The notes under the pieces were generated by a model. That model had not been told where the DNA came from. It did not search any database and worked only from the letters and a program-made list of their open reading frames with translations. Both the position numbers and the translations under genes were made by a program. A DNA stretch of 38,362 nt. It comes from Caulobacter hibisci (GTDB lineage: Bacteria > Pseudomonadota > Alphaproteobacteria > Caulobacterales > Caulobacteraceae). The stretch is taken from positions 1 through 38,362 of the forward strand of contig NZ_JADWOX010000030.1 in assembly GCF_016135805.1 (NCBI RefSeq). Reading direction: 5' to 3'. How positions within the stretch are numbered: the first letter of the stretch is position 1; the number at the start of each line of letters is the position of its first letter. Positions 23,742 to 32,252 of this stretch are shown here, piece after piece.

Positions 23742-23762
23742 GGCGCGTAAGACTTACGCGCC
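23742..23762. other. 21-bp palindrome spanning a stop codon
   Basis: GGCGCGTAAG (23742-23751) and CTTACGCGCC (23753-23762) are perfect inverted copies around a single base. The palindrome includes the TAA stop of the minus-strand gene that ends at 23754. Confidence 0.55.
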
Positions 23763-24065
23763 GCCCGGGAAGCGGAAGGGGACCTTCACGGTGCCGGTCT
23801 TGGCGCCCATCGGCAGCTTCTCGGCGATGCACATGGCCGCCTTGTCGAAGCCCTTGCCGGCCGCGCTGTTGTCGACGACCTTGCAAGCCGAGAGCTTGCC
23901 GGCGTCGGCAGTGCACTCAAGCATCACCTGGGCGGCGTCCTTGGTGTTCGCGAATTGTTGCAGGCAACGACCCATTTGGTCTTCAAAGCCGCCAGCGGCC
24001 GAAGCGGCTTGAGCGACAAAAAAGCTGCCGGCGATTCCCGCGGCAATAGCGATCGGATATTTCAT
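23754..24065 (-). CDS. Small secreted TonB C-terminal-like protein (103 aa)
   Basis: The ATG at 24065 is chosen because AGGAG lies seven bases upstream and a signal peptide follows at once (MKYPIAIAAGIAGSFFVAQA, cleavage about after ASA). The mature part of about 80 residues has four cysteines and ends with ACKVVDNSAAGKGFDKAAMC and GTVKVPFRF. The order 'polar-C-x-V-V-x-x-S-x-x-G-x-G-F-D-x-A-A' then 'V-P-x-R-F' resembles the C-terminal domain of TonB. Unlike TonB it lacks a membrane anchor and a proline-rich spacer. Its function is unknown. It sits between two chemoreceptor genes on the opposite strand. Confidence 0.65.
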   Translation of the reverse strand: MKYPIAIAAGIAGSFFVAQAASAAGGFEDQMGRCLQQFANTKDAAQVMLECTADAGKLSACKVVDNSAAGKGFDKAAMCIAEKLPMGAKTGTVKVPFRFPGGA

Positions 24066-24533
24066 CCCGCTGCTCCTAGTATTTTCTCTTCGTCCATTGG
24101 ACGTTGCGCCAACCGGACGCATGCACTTTTTCGCAGTTGCGAGTTAAGATAGTCTGAGTCAGCGAAGACTAATCGATATTTACTTGTCGATAACCATAAT
24201 GACTTGTGACCTACACCTCCTGGCCGCAATTCTCCGTCTCTAGACTAAAAGCGCGTGCGAGCGGGGCCCGCGAGCGCGACCCGGAGCGCGCCAGAGGTCG
24301 AGCGAGCGCGGTTAAGCTGCCCGGCGTGCGCGCTAAGTATTTGAATTAGAAGGCTGTTGGCAAGGTCTGGACGCTACCGCTCAAGCCTGGGCGACAGGCT
24401 CAGGGACGGGGGTGCGACAGGGTGCGGCCATCGTTCTTAACCAAAGTCAGGAACTATTAGGAATCTATCGTGATGATCCACCCTCATTGCAGGCGGTCCG
24501 TGGGCACGGCCGTCGCTTGGAGGGGAACTCGAG
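24066..24533. other. 468-base divergent intergenic region upstream of mcpA
   Basis: No gene is supported. The part next to the small secreted gene (about 24100-24230) is clearly AT-richer than its surroundings and includes TAGTCT-N10-AGACTA (24150-24171). The middle (24250-24320) is very GC-rich. The part near mcpA holds one TTAACC half-site (about 24436-24441) and ends with a GGAGGGG ribosome binding site. It must contain the promoter of the che operon, but no consensus pair could be assigned. Confidence 0.5.
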
Positions 24534-26504
24534 ATGAAGCGCTTTCGACTAGTCGATCTGCCGTTGATCATAAAAATCGGCTTCGCGCCGGCTTTCGCTC
24601 TGGTGATGCTGGCCTTGATGGCCGGCGGGGCGATCATGATCCAGAAGAGCCAGTCCGCGGCGCTGCGCCAGGTCGTCGAGAACGACATGGCCCAGAACAT
24701 GGAGATCCAGAAGCTCTCCAAGCGCATCTCGAACATCAACGGCGAACTCTACACCGTGATGACCCACAAGGCCGGCAACATCGATGTCGACAAGAACGAC
24801 GCCCGCATGGCCGCCGTGCTGGCCGAGACCGAGTCGGTCAAGAAGGACCTGGCGAGCCTGAAGAGCAAGCTGCCGGCCTCCGAGCAGCCGCGCATCGCCG
24901 AGCTGATCAAGTCGCTCGAGGAATGCCGCAGCGCCATCGACACCGTGTCGGGCATGATCGGCGTCGACTTCAACATGGCCGTCGGCTTCATCGCGCCGTT
25001 CGAAGAACAATACGCCAAGATGACGACCCAGCTGGACCAGGTGGTGGCCGCGGCCAACACCCGCGTCGTCGCCCAGGCCGCCAAGAAGCAGGCCGAGGCC
25101 GCCGCCGCGATCAGCGTCACCATCGTGCTGTCGCTGATCACCCTGGCTTCGGTGGCCGCTCTGGCCTTCCTGACGGTGATGAACGTCCGCAAGTCGATCG
25201 GCGACATCGCCGGCGCCACCGAGAAGCTGTCGAAGGGTGAGAACACCATCGACCTGGAACGCCTGACCCGCGGCGACGAACTGGGCGCCATCGTCCGCTC
25301 GCTGAAGGTCTTCCGCGACAACCAGCTGCACCTCGAGCAACTGCGGGCCGAGCAGGAGAAATCCGCCGCCCTCACCGCCGACGAGCGTCGCTCGAAGGAA
25401 GAGGCCGCCGCCGCCGCCGCCCGCGAGAGCGCCCTGGTGGTCAGCTCGCTGGCCGAGGGCCTGGAGCGCCTGGCCCAGGGCGACCTGACCTTCCGCGTCA
25501 CCGCCGACTTCCCCGGCGAGTACCGCAAGCTGAAGGACGACTTCAACGGCGCCATCGCCCAGCTGAACGATACCGTGAAGGTCATCGCCGCTTCGACCGA
25601 CGGCCTGCGCACCGGCGCCGACGAGATCGCCCACGCTTCGGACGACCTGTCGCGCCGCACCGAGCAGCAGGCCGCCAGCCTGGAAGAAACCGCCGCCGCC
25701 CTCGACGAGCTGACCGCGACCGTGCGTCGCACGGCCTCGGGCGCCCGCCAGGCCTCGGACGTGGTTTCGACCACCCGTGGCGAAGCGACGCATTCCGGTC
25801 AGGTCGTTCATCAGGCAGTGTCCGCGATGGGCGAAATCGAAAATTCCTCCAAGCAGATCAGCCAGATCATCGGCGTGATCGACGAGATCGCCTTCCAGAC
25901 CAACCTCCTGGCCCTCAACGCCGGGGTGGAGGCCGCCCGGGCGGGCGAAGCGGGACGTGGTTTCGCGGTCGTCGCCCAGGAAGTCCGCGCGCTTGCCCAG
26001 CGTTCGGCCGAGGCCGCCAAGGAGATCAAGACCCTGATCTCGTCATCGACCCAACAGGTCTCGGCGGGGGTGAGCCTGGTCGGTCAGACCGGCGAGGCCC
26101 TGCAGCGGATCGTGGTGAAGGTTGGCGAGATCGACGCCCTGGTCACCGAGATCGCCGCTTCGGCGGCCGAGCAGGCGACCGGCCTCAACGAAGTGAACAC
26201 CGCCGTCAACCAGATGGATCAGGTGACCCAACAGAACGCCGCCATGGTCGAGCAATCGACCGCCGCGACCCACTCGCTGAAGGGCGAGACCGCGGAGCTG
26301 GTGCGCCTGATCGGTCGCTTCCGTGTGGGCGAAGGCTCCGCACAACGCTTTGAACGCCCGCGCGAAGCCGACGCCTATGTCGACTCGCCGGCCCGCAACC
26401 CCGTCGCTGAGCAACGCGCTCGGCTCGGCGCCTTCGCCCGGCCTGGCCGTGGTGGAGCCGCCGCGGCCGCAGCCCCGGTCAGCGACGGCTGGGAGGAGTT
26501 TTGA
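24534..26504 (+). CDS. mcpA: Transmembrane methyl-accepting chemotaxis protein McpA
   Basis: The 656-residue receptor has membrane helices at about 11-36 and 191-217 flanking a helical periplasmic sensor of about 155 residues. A HAMP domain (218-270), a coiled linker and a second HAMP-like block (about 302-350, GLERLAQGDLTFRVTADF) lead to the signalling domain; its tip is EIAFQTNLLALNAGVEAARA (about 451-470). The tail is Ala-rich and ends GWEEF, a likely CheR/CheB docking pentapeptide. C. crescentus McpA is known to be degraded in a ClpX-dependent way; equivalence is inferred from operon position. The codons for WEEF double as the ribosome binding site of the next gene, whose ATG overlaps the stop. 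Confidence 0.88.
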   Translation: MKRFRLVDLPLIIKIGFAPAFALVMLALMAGGAIMIQKSQSAALRQVVENDMAQNMEIQKLSKRISNINGELYTVMTHKAGNIDVDKNDARMAAVLAETESVKKDLASLKSKLPASEQPRIAELIKSLEECRSAIDTVSGMIGVDFNMAVGFIAPFEEQYAKMTTQLDQVVAAANTRVVAQAAKKQAEAAAAISVTIVLSLITLASVAALAFLTVMNVRKSIGDIAGATEKLSKGENTIDLERLTRGDELGAIVRSLKVFRDNQLHLEQLRAEQEKSAALTADERRSKEEAAAAAARESALVVSSLAEGLERLAQGDLTFRVTADFPGEYRKLKDDFNGAIAQLNDTVKVIAASTDGLRTGADEIAHASDDLSRRTEQQAASLEETAAALDELTATVRRTASGARQASDVVSTTRGEATHSGQVVHQAVSAMGEIENSSKQISQIIGVIDEIAFQTNLLALNAGVEAARAGEAGRGFAVVAQEVRALAQRSAEAAKEIKTLISSSTQQVSAGVSLVGQTGEALQRIVVKVGEIDALVTEIAASAAEQATGLNEVNTAVNQMDQVTQQNAAMVEQSTAATHSLKGETAELVRLIGRFRVGEGSAQRFERPREADAYVDSPARNPVAEQRARLGAFARPGRGGAAAAAAPVSDGWEEF

Positions 26505-26788
26505 TGACTGTCCTGTCGCTGCCCGAAAACCTTGATCTCAAGGCCTCGGGTCCCCTCAAGGCGGCGTTCCTGGAACGTCGCGGCGGGGCGCTGGAAGTCG
26601 AGGCCGGCAACGTCCGGCGTCTCGGCGGCCTCTGTCTCCAAGTCCTTCTGGCGGCCAAGACCGCCTGGGCGGCGGACGGAAAGTCCTTCTCTATCCGGGC
26701 CCCTTCGGAGGCCTTTGTCGAAACCACCCGTCTATTCGGCGCCGAAGGGGCGCTCCTCTCGGCGGATATCCATGGAGTTCAATCGTGA
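26504..26788 (+). CDS. STAS-domain protein of the che operon
   Basis: The ATG shares its A with the mcpA stop (TGATG), giving 94 residues. The protein fits a single STAS domain (anti-sigma antagonist fold): LPENLDLKASGPLKAAFLER, a GGALEVEAGNVRRLGGLCLQ segment where the conserved Ser is replaced (VRRLGG), and a C-terminal helix. In the C. crescentus che cluster the protein at this position is called CheX; it is unrelated to the CheX phosphatase. Its role is unknown. It overlaps the next cheY by four bases. Confidence 0.75.
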   Translation: MTVLSLPENLDLKASGPLKAAFLERRGGALEVEAGNVRRLGGLCLQVLLAAKTAWAADGKSFSIRAPSEAFVETTRLFGAEGALLSADIHGVQS

Positions 26789-27150
26789 CGCGGACGGTCC
26801 TCACGGTCGATGATTCCCGGACGATGCGGGACATGCTGCGCATGGCCCTCGCCGGCGCCGGGTTCAACGTCGTCGAAGCTGTCGACGGCGAGCACGGGCT
26901 CGAGGTTCTCTCGGCCCATCGCCCCGACGTAATCATCACCGACATCAACATGCCCAAGCTCGACGGCTTCGGCTTCATCGAGGCGGTGCGGGTCGACGAC
27001 GACTATCGCGCCATCCCGATCCTGGTGCTGACCACGGAAAGCGACCCCGCCAAGAAGGACCGTGCGCGCCGCGCCGGCGCCACCGGCTGGATCGTCAAGC
27101 CGTTCAACCCCGAGAAGCTGGTCGACGCCATCCGCCGCGTCGCGGCCTGA
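26785..27150 (+). CDS. cheY: Single-domain response regulator CheY (first)
   Basis: This 121-residue receiver starts at GTG (GTGA overlap with the STAS gene). Asp9 and Asp10 form the acidic pocket, Asp53 (IITDINMPKLDG) is the phospho-acceptor, Thr83/Thr84 and Lys105 (IVKPF) complete the site. Trp102 occupies the switch position where E. coli CheY has Tyr106. It is phosphorylated by CheA and probably either binds the flagellar switch or acts as a phosphate sink. Which of the three CheY proteins controls the motor cannot be told from sequence. Confidence 0.9.
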   Translation: MTRTVLTVDDSRTMRDMLRMALAGAGFNVVEAVDGEHGLEVLSAHRPDVIITDINMPKLDGFGFIEAVRVDDDYRAIPILVLTTESDPAKKDRARRAGATGWIVKPFNPEKLVDAIRRVAA

Positions 27151-27201
27151 CGTCGCTTCCCACTCCCGGGCACTGAAGACTCTCTCGTTAGGAACGTTGG
27201 A

Positions 27202-29481
27202 ATGGACGAGTTAGAGGCCATCAAGGTCACCTTCTTCCAGGAATGCGAGGAATTGCTCGCCGACCTCGAAGGCGGGCTCCTGGCCATGCAGGACGGCAAC
27301 GACGATGGCGACACCGTCAACGCCGTGTTCCGCGCCGTCCACTCGATCAAGGGTGGCGCGGGCGCCTTCGGCCTCGAGCCGCTGGTGCGCTTCGCCCACG
27401 TGTTCGAGACCCTGCTCGACGCCGTGCGTTCCAACGAGGTGCCTGCGACTCCGGACCTGGTGGTGACCCTGCTGCGCGCCTCGGACGTGCTGGCCGACCA
27501 TGTCAGCTCGGCCCGCGGGCTGGGCGACGTGGACGAAGCCGTCTCGGCCTCGATGGCCGCCGAACTGAAGGCCTGCACCGACCCGAACGCCGCGCCGGCT
27601 CCCGCCGCCGCGCCGGTCGTGGTGGAAGCGGCCGCTGCTCCGGTGATCGAAGCCGCGCCGGCGCTGATCGGGGCCGACGACGCCCTGGACGACGACGACC
27701 TCGGCTTCGACTTCCAGCCGATGACGATCACCATCGACGAGCAGGCGGCCGACGTCGCCGCCGCCGCCGGCAACGTCTGGACGGTGTCGATCCGTCCGAA
27801 GTCGGACCTCTACCGCAAGGCCAACGAGACCGCCCTGCTGCTGCGCGAACTGGCGCGCCTGGGCCCGATCCAGGCCACGCTCGACGCCAGCGCCCTGCCG
27901 CCGCTCGAGTTCCTGGACGCCGAGGCCGCCTATGCGACCTGGACCGTGCGCCTGGAGACCGACGAAGACGAAAACGCCATCCGCGAAGTCTTCGAATTCG
28001 TCGACGGCGACTGCGACCTTGAGATCACCCGCGGCGAAGCCGTGGCCCCCGACGCCGCCCTGGCCGCTCTGCTGGCCGGCGACGCGCCGGCGCCGGCTCC
28101 CGCGCCGGTCGTCGAAGCCTTCGAACCCGCGCCCGTCGTGGTCGAGGCTGCTCCCGAGCCTGCGCCGGCCCCCGTCGCCGCCGCGCCGGTCGTGGCCGCG
28201 TCCGCTCCGGTCGCCGCGCCGACTCCGGCCGCCGCCGCCAAGACCCAGCAGATCGAGGTCCCGGGTCCGGGCCAGTCGGTCATCCGCGTCGATCCGGAAC
28301 GCATCGATCGCCTGATCGACCTGGTCGGCGAGCTGGTCATCAACCAGGCCATGCTGGCGCAGCGCGTCGGCGAATATGGCATCGCCCCGTCCTCCAACTT
28401 GGCCATGGGCCTCGACGAGCTGGAACAGCTGACGCGCGAGATCCAGGACAGCGTCATGGCCATCCGCGCCCAGCCGGTGAAGTCGGTGTTCCAGCGCATG
28501 CCGCGCCTGGTCCGCGAAGTCGCCAGCATGACGGGCAAGCAGGCCCGCCTGGTGATGGACGGCGAGAACACCGAGGTCGACAAGACGGTCATCGAGCGTC
28601 TGGCCGATCCGATCACCCACATGCTGCGGAACGCCATCGACCACGGGCTGGAAAGCCCCGAGGAGCGCAAGGCGGCCGGCAAGAATCCGGAAGGCGTCGT
28701 GCGCCTGGCCGCCCTGCACCGCAGCGGCCGGATCGTCATCGAGGTCCAGGACGACGGCAAGGGCATCAACCGCGAGCGGGTTCACTCGATCGCGGTCAAG
28801 AAGGGCCTGATCTCGCCGGAGCTGCAGCTGACCGACGAAGAGATCGACAACCTGATCTTCCTCCCGGGCTTCTCGACCGCCGACAAGATCTCGGACGTCT
28901 CGGGCCGCGGCGTGGGCATGGACGTGGTCAAGCGCTCGGTCCAGGCCCTGGGCGGCCGGATCTCGATCACCTCGCGTCCGGGCCAGGGCTCGACCTTCAG
29001 CCTCAGCCTGCCGCTGACCCTGGCCGTCCTCGACGGCATGGTGGTCGATGTCGCCGGCGAGACCCTGGTGGTGCCGCTCGCCGCCATCGTCGAAAGCCTG
29101 CGTCCCAAGCCCGAAGAAGTGCGCCCCCTGGGCCCGGTCGGCGCCGTTCTGGCCGTCCGCGACAGCTTCGTGCCGCTGATCGACGTCGGCCTGACCCTCG
29201 GCTACCGCGACAGCTCGCCGCCGCCGACCGAAGGCGTCGTGCTGCTGGTCGAGGGTGAAGACGGCTCGCGCGCCGCCCTGGTGGCCGACGCCATCCACGG
29301 CCAGCGCCAGGTGGTCATCAAGTCGCTGGAGCAGAACTACCAGCAGGTCGACGGCGTGGCCGCCGCGACGATCCTGGGCGACGGCCGCGTGGCCCTGATC
29401 CTCGACGTCGACGCGGTGATCAGCCTGCGTCGCCGCGAGCCGCCCCGTCCCGTCGAACCCACCCTGATCGCCGCGGAATAA
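27202..29481 (+). CDS. cheA: Chemotaxis histidine kinase CheA
   Basis: The 759-residue kinase has the five-domain order. P1 (HPt, 1-105) carries the phosphorylated His47 in VHSIKGGAG. An Ala/Pro-rich linker leads to a P2-like domain (about 191-276, NVWTVSIRPKSDLYRKANE), then a second long Ala/Pro/Val linker. P3 dimerisation starts near 363 (DRLIDLVGELVINQAML). P4 has the N box NAIDHGLESPEER (about 477), G1 DDGKGI (about 516) and G2 GRGVGMDV (about 568). P5 (606-759) is CheW-like and binds receptors. It autophosphorylates in response to receptor state and passes phosphate to the CheY proteins and CheB. Confidence 0.95.
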   Translation: MDELEAIKVTFFQECEELLADLEGGLLAMQDGNDDGDTVNAVFRAVHSIKGGAGAFGLEPLVRFAHVFETLLDAVRSNEVPATPDLVVTLLRASDVLADHVSSARGLGDVDEAVSASMAAELKACTDPNAAPAPAAAPVVVEAAAAPVIEAAPALIGADDALDDDDLGFDFQPMTITIDEQAADVAAAAGNVWTVSIRPKSDLYRKANETALLLRELARLGPIQATLDASALPPLEFLDAEAAYATWTVRLETDEDENAIREVFEFVDGDCDLEITRGEAVAPDAALAALLAGDAPAPAPAPVVEAFEPAPVVVEAAPEPAPAPVAAAPVVAASAPVAAPTPAAAAKTQQIEVPGPGQSVIRVDPERIDRLIDLVGELVINQAMLAQRVGEYGIAPSSNLAMGLDELEQLTREIQDSVMAIRAQPVKSVFQRMPRLVREVASMTGKQARLVMDGENTEVDKTVIERLADPITHMLRNAIDHGLESPEERKAAGKNPEGVVRLAALHRSGRIVIEVQDDGKGINRERVHSIAVKKGLISPELQLTDEEIDNLIFLPGFSTADKISDVSGRGVGMDVVKRSVQALGGRISITSRPGQGSTFSLSLPLTLAVLDGMVVDVAGETLVVPLAAIVESLRPKPEEVRPLGPVGAVLAVRDSFVPLIDVGLTLGYRDSSPPPTEGVVLLVEGEDGSRAALVADAIHGQRQVVIKSLEQNYQQVDGVAAATILGDGRVALILDVDAVISLRRREPPRPVEPTLIAAE

Positions 29482-29485
29482 GCCG

Positions 29486-29950
29486 ATGACCGAAGAAATC
29501 ATCACCACGGGCGAACGCCGGGAGCTGATCTCCTTCCGGGTCGGCGACCAGGAATATTGCGTGGACATCATGGCCGTCCGCGAGATCCGCGGCTGGAGCC
29601 CGGCCACGACGCTTCCGCAGTCGCCCGGCTACATGCGCGGCGTCATCAACCTGCGCGGCGCGGTCCTGCCGATCATGGATCTGGCCTGCCGCCTGGGCAT
29701 GCCGATGGTCGAGCCGACCGTCCGCAGCGTGTTCATCGTCGTCAAGGCGGGCGACCGCATGATCGGCATGCTGGTCGACGCGGTGTCCGACATCCTGTCG
29801 ATCACCGACGATCTCGTTCAACCGACCCCGGATCTGGCCTGCGACATGGTTCGCAGCTTCATCCGCGGAATCATTTCCATCGACGGCCGGATGATCAGCG
29901 AAATCTCGCTCGATCGCCTGCTGCCCGAGCGCGAGGCCCTGGCCGCCTGA
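29486..29950 (+). CDS. cheW: Chemotaxis coupling protein CheW
   Basis: The 154-residue protein is a single CheW domain: ELISFRVGDQEYCVDIMAVREI, PGYMRGVINLRGAVLPIMDL and DAVSDIL are conserved core strands. It links receptors to the P5 domain of CheA in the arrays. It follows cheA by four bases and shares one base with the cheR start (TGATG). The C-terminus is about ten residues longer than a minimal CheW. Confidence 0.93.
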   Translation: MTEEIITTGERRELISFRVGDQEYCVDIMAVREIRGWSPATTLPQSPGYMRGVINLRGAVLPIMDLACRLGMPMVEPTVRSVFIVVKAGDRMIGMLVDAVSDILSITDDLVQPTPDLACDMVRSFIRGIISIDGRMISEISLDRLLPEREALAA

Positions 29951-30828
29951 TGACTTTCGCCCCCTCCTCCACGGATCGCCGCGAAGCCATCGTCGATGGC
30001 GAATTCGCCTTCACGACCCAGGACTTCAAGCGGATCGCCGAGATCCTGTACGGCATGGCCGGCATCAGCCTGCCCGACTCCAAGGCGACGCTGGTCTATT
30101 CGCGCCTGGCCAAGCGCCTGCGCGCTCTCGGCCTGCGCTCGTTCAAGGAGTACTGCGTCTTCGTGACCAGCGAGCAGGGTCACGACGAGAGCCAGGAAAT
30201 GCTTCGGGCCCTGACGACCAACGTCACCCGCTTCTTCCGCGAGCCGCACCACTTCGACGACCTGCGCGCCAACATCCTCGAGCCGATGGCCGACAAGGTT
30301 CGCGCCGGCGGCCGCCTGCGCCTGTGGTCGGCGGCCAGCTCTTCGGGCCAGGAACCCTATTCGATGGCCTTCACGGTGCTGTCGGTTTGGCCCAACGCGG
30401 CCGAGCTCGACATCCGCATCCTGGGCACCGACATCGACACCAACGTCCTCGCGACCGGCCGCCAGGCCGTCTACGACGAACACCTGCTCGAAGGCGTCAC
30501 CGGCGCCATGCGCAGCCAGTTCTTCGAGCGCGATTCCAGTGATCGTCGGGCCTTCCGCGTCTGCGAAGCCGCCCGTCGCATCGTCGCCTTCCGCGAACTG
30601 AACCTGAACGGTCCGAGCTGGCCGATGAAGGGTCCGTTCGACGCCATCTTCTGCCGGAATGTCGTGATCTATTTCGATGAACCGACCCAGGAGCGGGTCT
30701 GGAGCCGCTTCCAGCCCCTGCTGGGGACGGGCGGCAAGCTCTATGTCGGCCACTCCGAACGCGTCGGCGCCAATGTGCGCGGCTTCGAGAGCTGCGGCCT
30801 GACCGCCTATCGCAAGACGGGGGTCTGA
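29950..30828 (+). CDS. cheR: Chemotaxis receptor methyltransferase CheR
   Basis: The start ATG overlaps the cheW stop, giving 292 residues. The N-terminal helical domain (FTTQDFKRIAEILYGMAGIS) precedes the SAM-binding methyltransferase domain: TTNVTRFFREPHHF, SAASSSGQEPYSMAF (SAM loop), GTDIDTNVLATGR and FCRNVVIYFDEPTQ. It methylates glutamates on the signalling domains of the receptors to restore activity during adaptation. The WEEF/WEEY tails of the two local receptors are probable docking sites. The start within the overlap is preferred over the longer open frame antisense to none but reading cheW out of frame. Confidence 0.94.
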   Translation: MTFAPSSTDRREAIVDGEFAFTTQDFKRIAEILYGMAGISLPDSKATLVYSRLAKRLRALGLRSFKEYCVFVTSEQGHDESQEMLRALTTNVTRFFREPHHFDDLRANILEPMADKVRAGGRLRLWSAASSSGQEPYSMAFTVLSVWPNAAELDIRILGTDIDTNVLATGRQAVYDEHLLEGVTGAMRSQFFERDSSDRRAFRVCEAARRIVAFRELNLNGPSWPMKGPFDAIFCRNVVIYFDEPTQERVWSRFQPLLGTGGKLYVGHSERVGANVRGFESCGLTAYRKTGV

Positions 30829-30830
30829 GC

Positions 30831-31859
30831 ATGGCCAAGATTCGCGTTCTCGTCGTCGACGACTCGGCGACAATGCGCGGCCTGATCACGGCCGCCCTCA
30901 ACCGTGACCCCGAGATCGAGGTGGTCGGCGCCGCCGGCGACCCGTTCGAGGCCCGCGGCATGATCAAGGCCCTGAACCCGGACGTCGTGACCCTCGACAT
31001 CGAGATGCCGAACATGAACGGCATCGAGTTCCTCGAGAAGATCATGCGCCTGCGGCCGATGCCGGTGGTCATGGTCTCCAGCCTGACCCAGGCCGGGGCC
31101 GAGATGACCCTGCGCGCCCTGGAACTGGGCGCCGTCGACTGCGTCGGCAAGCCGACCACGGCCACCGGCACTGCCGAGGCCCTGGCCGAAGTCGCCGAGA
31201 AGGTCAGGACCGCGGCCCGCGCCTCGGTCCGCACCAAGGCCGACGCCGCCCCGGTCACCGCGCGCCGCGGCAACTACCTGCCCTCGGGCGACGTGGTGTC
31301 CATCGGCTCGTCCACCGGCGGGGTCGAGGCCCTGCTGGCGATCCTGACCCAGTTTCCCGAGACCTGCCCGCCGACGGTCATCACCCAACACATGCCGGCG
31401 ACCTTCACCGCCAGCTTCGCCGCGCGCCTCGACCGCGCCAGCGGGGCCAAGGTGCAGGAAGCCACCGACGGCGCCCTGCTGGAGCCGGGCAAGGTCTATG
31501 TCGCTCCGGGCGGCGCCACGCACCTGGAGGTCGTCCGCTCGGCCGGCCTGCGCTGCCGCCTGACGGCCGGCGACCCGGTCAGCGGTCACCGTCCCTCGGT
31601 CGACGTGCTGTTCCGCTCGGTGGCCCAGGCCGTCGGCGAAAAGGCGGTGGGGGCCATCCTCACCGGCATGGGCCGCGACGGCGCCCAGGGCCTGCTGCAG
31701 ATGCGCCAGGCCGGAGCCCGCACGGTGGGCCAGGACGAGGCCAGCTGCGTCGTCTACGGCATGCCGCGCGCCGCCTTTGAAATCGGGGCCGTGGAGAAGC
31801 AGGTTTCCCTGTCCTCCATCGGCCAATCCATTCTCGATCTAGCCTCCGCGAGGCGATAG
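30831..31859 (+). CDS. cheB: Chemotaxis methylesterase CheB
   Basis: The 342-residue response regulator pairs a receiver domain (Asp10, Asp11, phospho-acceptor Asp56 in TLDIEMP) with a methylesterase domain. The catalytic triad is Ser161 (IGSSTGG), His187 (TQHMP) and Asp283 (GMGRDG). It removes methyl groups and deamidates glutamines on receptors after phosphorylation by CheA. It lies two bases after cheR. Confidence 0.95.
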   Translation: MAKIRVLVVDDSATMRGLITAALNRDPEIEVVGAAGDPFEARGMIKALNPDVVTLDIEMPNMNGIEFLEKIMRLRPMPVVMVSSLTQAGAEMTLRALELGAVDCVGKPTTATGTAEALAEVAEKVRTAARASVRTKADAAPVTARRGNYLPSGDVVSIGSSTGGVEALLAILTQFPETCPPTVITQHMPATFTASFAARLDRASGAKVQEATDGALLEPGKVYVAPGGATHLEVVRSAGLRCRLTAGDPVSGHRPSVDVLFRSVAQAVGEKAVGAILTGMGRDGAQGLLQMRQAGARTVGQDEASCVVYGMPRAAFEIGAVEKQVSLSSIGQSILDLASARR

Positions 31860-31862
31860 ACC

Positions 31863-32252
31863 ATGCCCCAAGCAAGCACCATTTCCGTTCTCGTCGTCGA
31901 CGACCAGCTGACCATGCGGGCGCTGATCCGAAACGCCTTGCAGCAGATCGGCTTCAAGGACATCCGCGAGGCGCCCGATGGCGAGGAGGCTCTGAAGAAC
32001 CTCCTGGCCAAGCCGGCCAACCTGGTCATCTCGGACTTCAACATGCCGAAGATGGACGGTCTGGCCCTGCTGCGCGCCGTGCGCTCGCACCCGCCGATCC
32101 GGCAGACGGCCTTCGTCATGCTGACCGGCCGGGCCGACCGCGAGCTGGTCCAGCGCGCCGTGCAGTTCGGCGTCAACAACTACTGCGTCAAGCCGTTCAC
32201 CGTGCAGGGTCTGCGCGACAAGATCGAACAAGTTTTCGGACAACTGACATGA
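31863..32252 (+). CDS. cheY: Single-domain response regulator CheY (second)
   Basis: The 129-residue receiver has Asp13/Asp14, phospho-acceptor Asp58 (VISDFNMPKMDG), Thr88 (MLTGRADRE) and Lys110 (YCVKPF), with Tyr107 at the switch position as in E. coli CheY. The Tyr switch and the position next to cheB and cheD make this the strongest motor-binding CheY candidate by analogy; that is inference. It overlaps cheD by four bases (ATGA). Confidence 0.92.
   Translation: MPQASTISVLVVDDQLTMRALIRNALQQIGFKDIREAPDGEEALKNLLAKPANLVISDFNMPKMDGLALLRAVRSHPPIRQTAFVMLTGRADRELVQRAVQFGVNNYCVKPFTVQGLRDKIEQVFGQLT

Noticed and set aside
24436..24470. CtrA or sigma-54 promoter upstream of mcpA
   Set aside because: TTAACC occurs once without a partner, and no TGGCAC-N5-TTGC pattern is present.
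27211..29607. Open frame of 798 residues on the minus strand opposite cheA
   Set aside because: It is a mirror of cheA codon use. CheA has complete catalytic motifs in the sense frame.
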